A stretch of 64,000 bases of DNA from Pseudonocardia sp. ICBG1293. Its GTDB lineage: Bacteria; Actinomycetota; Actinomycetes; Mycobacteriales; Pseudonocardiaceae. Made by a program: the position numbers and the translations under genes. The stretch spans positions 372,001-436,000 of the forward strand of contig NZ_JAHLEL010000014.1 of assembly GCF_020131355.1 (NCBI RefSeq), read 5' to 3'. Position 1 is the first letter of the stretch. Each line of letters starts with the position of its first letter. The notes under the pieces were generated by a model. That model worked only from the letters and a program-made list of their open reading frames with translations, did no database searches and had not been told where the DNA came from. Positions 56,458-64,000 of this stretch are shown one piece after another.

Positions 56458-57453
56458 ATGCCGCTACCACTGCCGTTGTCGATCCTGGACCTGGCCACCG
56501 TCGCCCGGGGGGAGACCGTCGCCCAGGGCCTGGAGGCCAGCACCAGGCTGGCGCAGCGCGCCGAGGACTGGGGTTTCCGCCGGATCTGGTACGCCGAGCA
56601 CCACAACATGGGCTCCATCGCCTCGGCGGCGACGAGCGTGCTCATCGCCCACGTCGCCGCGCACACCGAGCGCATCACGCTCGGCTCCGGCGGTGTGATG
56701 CTCCCGAACCACTCGCCGCTGCAGATCGCCGAGCAGTTCGGCACCCTCGCCGAGCTCCACCCCGGCCGCATCGAGCTCGGTCTCGGGCGCGCACCCGGCA
56801 CCGACCAGGCCACCGTCGCGGCGCTGCGCCGTGATCCGCGGGCCTCGGAGACCTTCCCGCAGGACGTGCAGGAGCTGCAGGCGTTCCTCGGCAGCACCAG
56901 CCTGGTCCCGGGGGTCGAGGCCCACCCGGGCCGGGGCACCGGGGTCCCGCTGACGATCCTCGGCTCCTCGCTCTACGGCGCGCAGGTCGCGGCCGCACTG
57001 GGCCTGCCCTACGGCTTCGCCTCGCACTTCGCACCGGAGGCGCTGGAGCAGGCCGTGGCGCTCTACCGCCGCGAGTTCCGGCCCTCGGAGCAGCTGTCCG
57101 CCCCGCGGGTGCTGGCCGGGGTGAACGTGATCGCCGCCGACTCCGACGACGAGGCGCAGCAGATCCAGCGCGAGGTGCAGCGGTCCCGGGTGCGACTGTT
57201 CACCGGGCGTCGCGGTGCCTCGCTCACCGACGCCGAGGCCGACGCCGTGCTCGACAGCGCCTCGGGCGGCCAGATCCGGTCGATGACCCGCTACACCGCG
57301 GTCGGGACGCCGGAGACGGTCACGCGCTACCTCGAGGAGTTCGCCGAGCGGGCCGACGCCGACGAGCTGATCGTCACCGGTCCGGCGCCGCGCCGGGAGA
57401 GCTGGTGGCGCAGCTGGGAGCTGCTCGCGACAAAGGTGCAGAACTCCGGCTGA
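56458..57453 (+). CDS. LLM-class flavin-dependent oxidoreductase
   Basis: 331-aa luciferase-like monooxygenase with a TIM barrel. Family features: [19 protein letters not shown] (about 41-59), the [20 protein letters not shown] stretch (about 78-97), [13 protein letters not shown] and the C-terminal [14 protein letters not shown]. It would use reduced FMN or F420; the cofactor and substrate cannot be told from the sequence. The MsnO8 type (short, AEHH motif) fits best. Ends 9 bp before the convergent lacI gene. Confidence 0.87.
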   Translation: MPLPLPLSILDLATVARGETVAQGLEASTRLAQRAEDWGFRRIWYAEHHNMGSIASAATSVLIAHVAAHTERITLGSGGVMLPNHSPLQIAEQFGTLAELHPGRIELGLGRAPGTDQATVAALRRDPRASETFPQDVQELQAFLGSTSLVPGVEAHPGRGTGVPLTILGSSLYGAQVAAALGLPYGFASHFAPEALEQAVALYRREFRPSEQLSAPRVLAGVNVIAADSDDEAQQIQREVQRSRVRLFTGRRGASLTDAEADAVLDSASGGQIRSMTRYTAVGTPETVTRYLEEFAERADADELIVTGPAPRRESWWRSWELLATKVQNSG

Positions 57454-57462
57454 CCCCGACCG

Positions 57463-58500
57463 TCAGCGGGGCGGCGGCCCGACGCTGTCGCGGGACACCA
57501 GCACCGGGGCGATCCTCCGGTGCACCGCCTGCGGCGCGTCCGGCCCCGTCCCCTGGTTGAGCAGCAGGTCGAGCGCCTCCCGGGCGACCGCCTCGAAGTC
57601 GGCGCGCAGGCTGGTCAGCGGCGGGATCAGGTGCGCCGAGACGGGCACGTCGTCGAACCCGACGACGCTCACCTCGGCCGGGATCCGCCGGCCGCGGTCG
57701 TGGAAGGCGTGCAGCAGGCCGGTGGCCAGCGCGTCGTTCGCGGCGAAGATCGCGGTCACCTCGGGCATCCGCGCCATCAGCTCGCCCGCCCGGTACCCGG
57801 CGTCCGCGCTCCAGTCCGCCGCCATCACCGGGGGCACCTCGGCCCCGGCCGCGTGCAGCGCCGCGGCCCAGCCGGCCGCGCGGCCCGCGGCGTCGAACCA
57901 GTCCGTGGGGCCCGCGACGTGCCAGACGGTCGCGTGGCCGGCCGCCAGCAGGTGCTCGGTCGCGATGCGGCCGCCCTCGACCTGGTCGACCGTCGCCATC
58001 GGCAGGTGCTGCTCGGGGTCGCCGTCGACGGTCACGAGCGGGACGTCGCGCGGGACGGAGTCGAGCGCCTCGGCCACCGACGCGACCGGCGCGATGACGA
58101 CGATCCCCGCCACCTGACCGTCGAGGTGGCGCTGGACGGCCTCGCGCACCGACCCGCCGTCGATCTCACGGACCCGCACGACGCTGACCCCGAAACCGGC
58201 ACCGACCGCCTGTTCCTCGAACGCGGCGAGCAGCGACACCGGGCCGAACAGGGTGGACCGCGGCGCGACGACGCCGAGCACCCGGTCCCGGCCGGTCACC
58301 AGGGTGCGGGCGGCGCGGTTCGGCCGGTAGCCGAGCTCCTCGATCGCGGTCCGGACCCGCACCCGGGTGCTCTCCCGGACGTTCGGGTGCGCGTTCAGGA
58401 CGCGGGAGACCGTCTGGTGCGAGACACCGGCACGACGGGCCACGTCGAACATCGACGGTGCCCGCTGCGGCCTCGGTCCCGGCTCCATCGCGATCCCCAC
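57463..58500 (-). CDS. LacI-family regulator of the sugar transport/araB region
   Basis: 345-aa regulator. Helix-turn-helix SMFDVARRAGVSHQTVSRVL (about 16-35), hinge PNRAARTLVTGRDRVLGVV and effector domain with AIFAANDALATGLLHAF and EVSVVGFDDVPVSAHLIPPL. I prefer GTG 58500 since GGAGGGGG lies 7 bases upstream; ATG 58488 is possible. It follows the transporter genes on the same strand, 71 bp after the permease stop. LacI-like operators occur between chvE and araB (62633 and 62830), which fits an L-arabinose- or galactose-responsive repressor. Confidence 0.88.
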   Translation of the reverse strand: MGIAMEPGPRPQRAPSMFDVARRAGVSHQTVSRVLNAHPNVRESTRVRVRTAIEELGYRPNRAARTLVTGRDRVLGVVAPRSTLFGPVSLLAAFEEQAVGAGFGVSVVRVREIDGGSVREAVQRHLDGQVAGIVVIAPVASVAEALDSVPRDVPLVTVDGDPEQHLPMATVDQVEGGRIATEHLLAAGHATVWHVAGPTDWFDAAGRAAGWAAALHAAGAEVPPVMAADWSADAGYRAGELMARMPEVTAIFAANDALATGLLHAFHDRGRRIPAEVSVVGFDDVPVSAHLIPPLTSLRADFEAVAREALDLLLNQGTGPDAPQAVHRRIAPVLVSRDSVGPPPR

Positions 58501-58571
58501 GCCCGTTCCCCCTCCGGTCGGTGCAGCGTAGCCGTCCGTGATCATCCCCTACGGAGGGCGATCACACCTGT

Positions 58572-59822
58572 TCAGCCGTCGCCACGGGCGCGCCGCTTGT
58601 TCCAGACGTCGAACGCGACGGCGAACAGCAGCACGAGCCCCTTCACGACCGACTGCACGGACTGGTCGACGCCCATGAGCTGCATGCCGTTGCTCATCAC
58701 GGCCATGATCAGGCCGCCGACCAGCGCTCCCACCACGGTCCCGACCCCGCCGGTCACCGCGGCACCACCGATGAACGCGGCGGCGATCGCGTCGAGCTCG
58801 AACATGTTCCCGGCCGCGGGCTGGGCGCCGTTGGAGCGCGCGGAGTAGATGACACCGGCCACCCCGGCCAGGAAACCCATGTTCACGAAGATCCAGAACG
58901 TGACGGCCTTGACCTTCACCCCGGACAGCCGGGCCGCGGCCGCGTTGCCGCCCAGGGCGTAGACGTGCCGGCCGAACACGGTGCGCCGGGTGAGCAGACC
59001 GTAGGCGAGCACCAGCACCGACAGGACGACCAGCACCACGGGCAGCCCGCGGGAGGAGGCCAGCTGCCAGGCGAACGCCATGACCACCAGGCCGACCAGC
59101 GCGATCCGGCAGGCGAACAGCGGGAACGACTCGACCTGCTGCAGGTCGAGCACCTTGGCGACCCGGCTGCGGTAGGCGAGCACCGCGTACCCGGCCACGC
59201 CGAGCGCGCCGATCAGGACGGTGAAGGCGTCGTAGCCCTGGCCGCCGATCAGCCCGTTCAGGAAGCCGCCCGCGATCTGCTGGTAGCCCGCGGGGAACGG
59301 CGACAGGGAGATGTTGCCCAGGACCTGCAGGGTCAGGCCGCGGAACAGCAGCATCCCGGCCAGGGTGACGATGAAGGCGGGGATGCCGACCTAGGCCACC
59401 CAGAACCCGTGCCAGACACCGACCAGCACCCCGACGCCGACGGCCGCGACGACGCCGACCCACCACGGCAGGCCGCCGCCGATCACCAGGACCGCGGCCA
59501 CCGCACCGGTCAGCGCGACCACCGACCCCACCGAGAGGTCGATGTGGCCGCCCACGATGACGATCACCATCCCGATCGCGAGGACCAGGATGTAGGAGTA
59601 CTGCAGGACGATGTTGGTGATGTTGCCCGGGCTCAGCGAGACGCCTCCGGTGAGCACCGCGAACAGCGCGACGATCGCCACGAACGCGATCACGATCCCG
59701 CTCTGGCGGACGTTGCCGGCCAGCAGCCGGCGCAGGTTGCTCGTGCCGGAGTGCAGGGCGGCCGCGCCGGCGCCGGGACGCTCGTCGGAGGAGGGGTCCT
59801 TCTTCGGGAGGGTGCTGGTCAT
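58572..59822 (-). pseudogene. gguB: Monosaccharide ABC permease (GguB-like) with in-frame amber codon
   Basis: One 417-codon frame from ATG 59822 to 58572, interrupted at codon 144 by TAG (59391-59393). The N-terminal part has the permease motif VIVIVGGHIDLSVGSVVALTG (shown split: IVIVGGHIDLSVGSVVAL) and ends GVWHGFWVA. After the stop the same frame goes on V-G-I-P-A-F-I-V-T-L-A-G-M, where intact homologues have a Tyr between these parts. TAC to TAG is one base. Downstream, YALGGNAAAARLSG and GGAAVTGGVGTVVGALVGG are normal. The permease is truncated unless the stop is read through or is a sequencing error. The start overlaps the ATPase stop (ATGA). Confidence 0.9.
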
Positions 59823-61384
59823 GCGGAGCTCTCCGCCTCCTGGGTCATGAGGGCCATCAGGCCCTCCTGGGTGGCCTCGGCGACCGGCACCTCACCGGTG
59901 ATCCGTCCGGCCGACAGGGTGTAGACGCGGTCGCAGATCCCCAGGAGCTCGGGCAGCTCGGAGGAGATCACCAGGACCGCCTTGCCGGCCTCCACGAGCC
60001 GGTTGATGATCACGTAGATCTCGTAGCGGGCACCCACGTCGATCCCACGGGTCGGTTCGTCGAGGATCAGCACGTCCGGCTCGGTGAACAGCCACTTGGC
60101 CAGCACGACCTTCTGCTGGTTGCCGCCGGAGAGGGTGCCCACCCCGACGCTCGTGCTCGCGGCCCGGATCCCCAGGTCGCGCCGGTAGCTCTCGGCGACG
60201 CGCAGCTCGGCGTCGCCGTCGACCCAGCCGCGGCGGGAGAGCCGGTGCAGTCCCGCACCGGACACGTTGCGCCGGATGTCGTCGATCAGGTTCAGGCCGA
60301 AGTGCTTGCGGTCCTCGGTGACGTAGGCCAGCCCGGCCTCGATCGCCTCGGGCACCGAGCGGGCACGGACCTCGCGACCCCCGACCTGCAGGGTGCCGCT
60401 GACCTCGCGTCCCCAGGACCGACCGAACACGCTCATCGCGAGCTCGGTGCGGCCCGCGCCCATCAGCCCGGCGATCCCGACGACCTCCCCGGCCCGCACC
60501 GACAGCGACGCGGCGTCGACGACCTTGCGGTCCTGGGTCGGGTGCCAGACCGTCCAGTCGGTGATCCGCAGCAGCTCCTCCCCCGGACTGCTCACCCGGT
60601 CCGGGTAGAAGGAGGTCAGGTCGCGGCCGACCATCCCGCGGATGATCCGGTTCCGCGGGGCGGGCTCGTCGGCGACGGTGAACGTCTCGACGGTACGGCC
60701 GTCCCGGATGACGGTGGTGCGGTCGGCGATGGAGACGATCTCGTCGAGCTTGTGCGAGATGATGATCGAGGTGATGCCGTCGTCGCGGAAGCGCCGGATC
60801 AGCTCCAGCAGGTGCGCGGAGTCCGTGTCGTTCAGCGCGGCGGTCGGCTCGTCGAGGATGAGCAGCCGCACGTCCTTGGTCATCGCCTTGACGATCTCGA
60901 CGAGCTGCTGCTTGCCGACACCGAGCCGGCCCACCGGCGTCGCGGGGTTCTCGGTGAGCCCCACCTCGCGGAGCAGGCGGGCGGCCTCGGCATGCGTGCG
61001 CCGCCAGTCGAGCAGGCCCAGCCGGCCGCGCCGCTCGTTGCCCAGGAACACGTTCTCGGCGATCGACAGGTGCGGCACCAGCGCGAGCTCCTGGTGGATG
61101 ATCACGACGCCGTCGGCCTCGGAGTCGCGGATCCCGGTGAACCGGGCGGGCCGCCCGTCCAGCACGACGTCGCCGTCGTAGGTGCCTGCGGGGTGCACGC
61201 CCGAGAGCACCTTCATCAGCGTCGACTTGCCGGCGCCGTTCTCGCCGCAGATCGCGTGGATCTCGCCACGGCGCACGGCGAGCGAGACCTCCGACAGCGC
61301 GGTCACCCCCGGGAAGGTCTTGGTGATGGCGCGCATCTCGAGGATGGTGTCCGGCGGGTCGCCGCCGGGATCGTGGTCGGTCAC
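59819..61384 (-). CDS. gguA: Monosaccharide ABC transporter ATPase (GguA/MmsA type)
   Basis: 521-aa double ATPase of the sugar CUT2 family. First domain: Walker A GENGAGKSTLMK (about 39-50), signature LGVGKQQLVEI and Walker B LLILDEPTAALND. The second domain has the degenerate Walker A GLMGAGRTE, signature LSGGNQQKVVLAKWL and Walker B VLILDEPTRGID. Start GTG 61384 has GGAGG 5 bases upstream. The open frame continuing to 62662 is antisense-phase noise over chvE. It energises uptake of sugars such as arabinose, galactose or xylose with the ChvE-like binding protein and the broken permease. Confidence 0.92.
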   Translation of the reverse strand: MTDHDPGGDPPDTILEMRAITKTFPGVTALSEVSLAVRRGEIHAICGENGAGKSTLMKVLSGVHPAGTYDGDVVLDGRPARFTGIRDSEADGVVIIHQELALVPHLSIAENVFLGNERRGRLGLLDWRRTHAEAARLLREVGLTENPATPVGRLGVGKQQLVEIVKAMTKDVRLLILDEPTAALNDTDSAHLLELIRRFRDDGITSIIISHKLDEIVSIADRTTVIRDGRTVETFTVADEPAPRNRIIRGMVGRDLTSFYPDRVSSPGEELLRITDWTVWHPTQDRKVVDAASLSVRAGEVVGIAGLMGAGRTELAMSVFGRSWGREVSGTLQVGGREVRARSVPEAIEAGLAYVTEDRKHFGLNLIDDIRRNVSGAGLHRLSRRGWVDGDAELRVAESYRRDLGIRAASTSVGVGTLSGGNQQKVVLAKWLFTEPDVLILDEPTRGIDVGARYEIYVIINRLVEAGKAVLVISSELPELLGICDRVYTLSAGRITGEVPVAEATQEGLMALMTQEAESSA

Positions 61385-61425
61385 GTCGTCCTCCGTCACG
61401 GAAGGGGTGGGGCCGGTCGCGGGGC

Positions 61426-62568
61426 TCAGCCCTGGCGGCCGCGGGCGACGTCCTCGGCGGTGTAGTAGCCCGAGTCGACCAGGACCGGCGCGATGTCGGC
61501 CTTGAACACCGTCCGGACCGGCAGCAGGTAGGACGGCACGACCTTCACCCCGTTGTCGTAGGTGGTGGTGTCGTTGGCCTCGGGGGTGCCCCCGTCGAGG
61601 AACGCCTTCGCGGCGACGACCGCCTGCTCGGCCAACTGACGGGTGTCCTTGAAGACCGTGGAGCTCTGCACCCCGTCGTCGATCAGCTTGACCGAGGCGA
61701 TCTCGGCGTCCTGGCCGGTGACCGTCGGCATCGGCTTGGCCGGGGTGCCGAAGCCCGCGTTCTGCAGGGCGGTGAGGACACCGCGGGAGATGCCGTCGTA
61801 GGGCGAGAGGACGCCGTCGGGGCTGCTGCCGTCGTTGTAGGAGGAGGTGAGCAGGTCCTCCATCCGCTTCTGCGCGGTCTCCTGTGCCCACCGCAGCGTG
61901 GCGGCCTGCTCGATGGTGGTCTGGCCGCTCTTCACCCGGACCGTGCCGTCGTCGATCAGCGGCTTCAGCACCGACATGGCGCCGTCGAAGAAGTAGAAGG
62001 CGTTGTTGTCGTCCAGCGAGCCGGCGAACAGCTCGACGACGACCGGGCCGCGCTCCGGGCCGGGCGACCCCTCGGCGTTCTGCAGACCCATGCCGCGCAG
62101 CAGCGCGTTCGCCGGGGCCACCCCGACCTGGAAGTTGTCGAAGGTGACGTAGAAGTCGACGTTCGGGCTCTCCCGGATCAGCCGGTCGTAGGCGACCACC
62201 GGGATGCCGGCGTCCTTGGCCGCCTGCAGCTGCCCGGACAGGGCGGTCCCGTCGATGGCCGCGACGAGCAGGAGGTCGGCCCCGCTGGTGACCATCTGGT
62301 CGATCTGCTGGGACTGGGTGGGGATGTCGTCGTTCGCGTACTGCAGGTCCACCTGGTAGCCGGCGGCCGTGAGCTGGTCGCGGACGGCGTTGCCGTCGGC
62401 GATCCACCGCTCGGAGGTCTGGGTCGGCATCGAGACCCCGACCGTCAGGTCGCCGGGTGCCTCCCCGGCCCCCGCGCCGCCACCTCCCCCGGCGCCCTCG
62501 CCGCCGCAGGCGGCCAGACCCAGTACCAGCAGGGCACCGACGGCGACGGTGCGCATCCTCGTGAACAC
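61426..62568 (-). CDS. chvE: ChvE-like multiple-monosaccharide binding lipoprotein
   Basis: 380-aa periplasmic-type binding protein. Signal peptide with lipobox LVLGLAAC (Cys about 21), then a Gly-rich linker. The mature part matches ChvE features: VSMPTQTSERWIADGNAV, LQYANDDIPTQSQQIDQMV, VAAIDGTALSG, VAYDRLIRESPNVDFYVTFD and TVTGQDAEIASVKLI. ChvE homologues bind arabinose, galactose, glucose or xylose. GTG 62568 follows CGAGGAGATCGC. First gene of the leftward transporter operon, divergent from araB with shared operators. Confidence 0.92.
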   Translation of the reverse strand: MFTRMRTVAVGALLVLGLAACGGEGAGGGGGAGAGEAPGDLTVGVSMPTQTSERWIADGNAVRDQLTAAGYQVDLQYANDDIPTQSQQIDQMVTSGADLLLVAAIDGTALSGQLQAAKDAGIPVVAYDRLIRESPNVDFYVTFDNFQVGVAPANALLRGMGLQNAEGSPGPERGPVVVELFAGSLDDNNAFYFFDGAMSVLKPLIDDGTVRVKSGQTTIEQAATLRWAQETAQKRMEDLLTSSYNDGSSPDGVLSPYDGISRGVLTALQNAGFGTPAKPMPTVTGQDAEIASVKLIDDGVQSSTVFKDTRQLAEQAVVAAKAFLDGGTPEANDTTTYDNGVKVVPSYLLPVRTVFKADIAPVLVDSGYYTAEDVARGRQG

Positions 62569-62897
62569 AGGCGATCTCCTCGTCGAGACGGCAGCGGGCG
62601 GGACACGCCCGGTCGGGATCTGAACCCGGAAATGTGAACGCTAACCACAGCCTGGCCGCCACGGAAGTGGCGTTACCCGTCCGTTATGTGCCGCACCGAG
62701 CCGGTCCGATCCGGCCCGAAGATCCCTGACCACCGCACCTCCCGATCCGGCGGCGACCGCTGGGTGAACGTGCACGGCAGCGAACGGTTCGCAGGGCCTG
62801 CCCGTCCGGCGACCATTGAGTCTGCGTTCTGTGAGCGATAACATCCGGCCGCCGACCGGTCTCCGGTCGGCCGCGTTCGTGACCCGAGGAAGTGCTC
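62569..62897. promoter_or_regulatory. Divergent chvE/araB control region with two LacI-like sites
   Basis: Site 1 TGTGAACGCTAACCACA (62633-62649) lies before chvE. Site 2 TGTGAGCGATAACA (62830-62843) lies before araB. They share TGTGARCGMTAAC, with the central CG typical for LacI-type operators. For araB a good promoter is visible: -35 TTGAGT (62816-62821), 17-bp spacer, -10 TAACAT (62839-62844), with site 2 over the -10. A small hairpin CGCCAC / GTGGCG-type lies near 62658. No gene is seen in the 329 bp. Confidence 0.75.
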
Positions 62898-64000
62898 ATG
62901 ATCCGACCACCGGTCGACCCCGCCGACGCCCTCGTGGTGGGCGTCGACTTCGGGACGCTTTCCGGACGGGCGGTCGTCGTCCGTGCCGCCGACGGGGCCG
63001 AGCTCGGCACCGCCGTCCACGCCTACACCCACGCCGTCGTCACCGACGCCCTGCCGGGCCGGCCGGACCTCCGGCTGCCGCCCGACTGGGCGCTGCAGGT
63101 GCCGTCGGACTACGTCGACGTCCTGCGCCACGCCGTCCCCGACGCGGTCGCCGCCGCCGGGGTGGACCCCGCACGGGTGGTCGGGATCGCCACCGACTTC
63201 ACCGCCTGCACCATGGTCCCGACCCTGCGCGACGGCACCCCGCTGAACGAGGTGCCCGACCTCGCCGACGAGCCGCACGCCTACACCAAGCTCTGGCGCC
63301 ACCACGCCGCCCAGCCGCAGGCCCACCGCATCAACGCCCTCGCCGCCGAGCGCGGCGAGAGCTGGCTCCCCCGCTACGGCGGGTTCATCTCCTCGGAGTG
63401 GGAGTTCGCGAAGGGCCTGCAGATCCTGGAGGAGGCCCCCGCGGTCTACGCCCGGACCGAGCGCTGGGTCGAGGCCGCGGACTGGATCGTGTGGCAGCTG
63501 TGCGGTCGCTACGTCCGCAACGCCTGCTCGGCGGGCTACAAGGGGATCCTGCAGGACGGCGCCTACCCCGGCCGCGACTTCCTCGCTGCGCTGAACCCGG
63601 CCTTCGCCGGGTTCGCCGAGACCAAGGTCGCCCACGAGATCGGTGAGCTGGGCGCCGTCGCCGGGACGCTGACCGCCGAGGCGGCGGGCTGGACCGGGCT
63701 GCCCGAGGGGATCGCCGTCGCCGTCGGCAACGTCGACGCCCACGTCACCGCCGCCGCGGCGAACGCCGTCCGGCCCGGGCAGATGGTCGCGATCATGGGG
63801 ACCAGCACCTGCCACGTCATGAGCTCCGACGTGCTGCGCGAGGTGCCCGGGATGTGCGGTGTCGTCGACGGCGGCATCGTCTCCGGGCTCTGGGGCTACG
63901 AGGCCGGGCAGAGCGGCGTCGGCGACATCTTCGGCTGGTTCGTCGAGCACGGCGTGCCGCCCGCCCACCACGAGGCCGCACGGGCCCGCGGGCTCGGCAT
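62898..64000 (+). CDS. araB: L-ribulokinase, 5' part (runs off the window)
   Basis: FGGY-family kinase, 367 residues visible. The start has the ATPase fold motif VVGVDFGTLSGRAVVV (about 13-28; AraB-specific FGTLSGR). Substrate region: GIATDFTACTMVPTL (about 96) and ADEPHAYTKLWRHHAAQ (about 120-136), both typical of ribulokinase. Later comes WVEAADWIVWQLCG and VGNVDAHVTAAAANAV, then the ATP-site MGTSTCHVM. It phosphorylates L-ribulose, made from L-arabinose by AraA. araA and araD are expected to follow beyond the edge. Regulated together with chvE by the LacI-like sites upstream. Confidence 0.92.
   Translation, partial: MIRPPVDPADALVVGVDFGTLSGRAVVVRAADGAELGTAVHAYTHAVVTDALPGRPDLRLPPDWALQVPSDYVDVLRHAVPDAVAAAGVDPARVVGIATDFTACTMVPTLRDGTPLNEVPDLADEPHAYTKLWRHHAAQPQAHRINALAAERGESWLPRYGGFISSEWEFAKGLQILEEAPAVYARTERWVEAADWIVWQLCGRYVRNACSAGYKGILQDGAYPGRDFLAALNPAFAGFAETKVAHEIGELGAVAGTLTAEAAGWTGLPEGIAVAVGNVDAHVTAAAANAVRPGQMVAIMGTSTCHVMSSDVLREVPGMCGVVDGGIVSGLWGYEAGQSGVGDIFGWFVEHGVPPAHHEAARARGLG

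Noticed and set aside
1..64000. CRISPR arrays, rRNA or tRNA genes
   Set aside because: No regularly spaced repeats, rRNA segments or tRNA cloverleaf with CCA-type ends were noticed by eye. A tRNAscan or CRISPR search was not possible here.

Overview
The window is very GC-rich, densely coded DNA with many GTG starts and 4-base stop/start overlaps. This points to an actinomycete. The left end carries the gene order moxR - DUF58 - VWA - fabG - inhA - hemH, which is familiar from mycobacteria and their relatives. My best guess from style and gene content is Pseudonocardiaceae (Pseudonocardia-like), but the sequence alone does not prove the genus.

Layout. 1-558: 5' part of an AGCS sodium:alanine symporter. 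679-6437: the conserved housekeeping block (ferrochelatase, enoyl-ACP reductase, ketoacyl-ACP reductase, VWA protein, DUF58 protein, MoxR ATPase). 6501-24344: a large sugar/polyol catabolic region. Its first part is a dihydroxyacetone-kinase-type kinase, a triosephosphate-isomerase-like enzyme, a GntR/FCD regulator and a TIM-barrel isomerase, with two copies of one palindromic operator. An IS110 element then sits exactly at the stop/start overlap leading into iolG-iolE. Next come a divergent GntR/UTRA regulator and a tightly overlapped myo-inositol operon (iolC, aldolase, iolB, iolD, iolA/mmsA, sugar porter, USP protein, second Gfo/Idh dehydrogenase).

24357-27727: a self-sufficient cytochrome P450-reductase fusion and its probable LacI regulator, linked by three shared palindromes. 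27850-37434: assorted metabolism, including an unusual four-gene overlapped operon (FAD oxidoreductase, acyl-CoA-dehydrogenase-like protein, PIG-L deacetylase/methyltransferase fusion, glycosyltransferase). 37444-45424: an 8-kb island of nested insertion sequences (IS481, IS21, IS5, IS701, IS630) and small non-autonomous elements, all lying at one CCTAGG site between a MetF-like gene and a HAD hydrolase gene.

45534-57453: HAD hydrolase, amidohydrolase, SNF2 helicase, S9 peptidase, flavin monooxygenase, a TetR unit, an alpha/beta hydrolase, a CGNR regulator and an LLM flavoprotein. 57463-64000: a LacI regulator, a ChvE/GguA/GguB-type monosaccharide ABC transporter whose permease gene contains an in-frame amber codon, and a divergent L-ribulokinase gene. 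This is probably an arabinose regulon.

The most interesting sequence-level signals are these. First, circularising the IS110 element would create a near-consensus promoter reading into a roughly 190-nt untranslated leader, which is the expected place for a bridge RNA. Second, two small inverted-repeat elements sit back to back in istA with TAA duplications, and removing them restores the gene exactly. Third, several IS families are stacked at one CTAG. Fourth, the IS701 transposase has a slippery heptamer at its frame junction. Fifth, the sugar permease carries an amber codon. I saw no rRNA, tRNA or CRISPR array.
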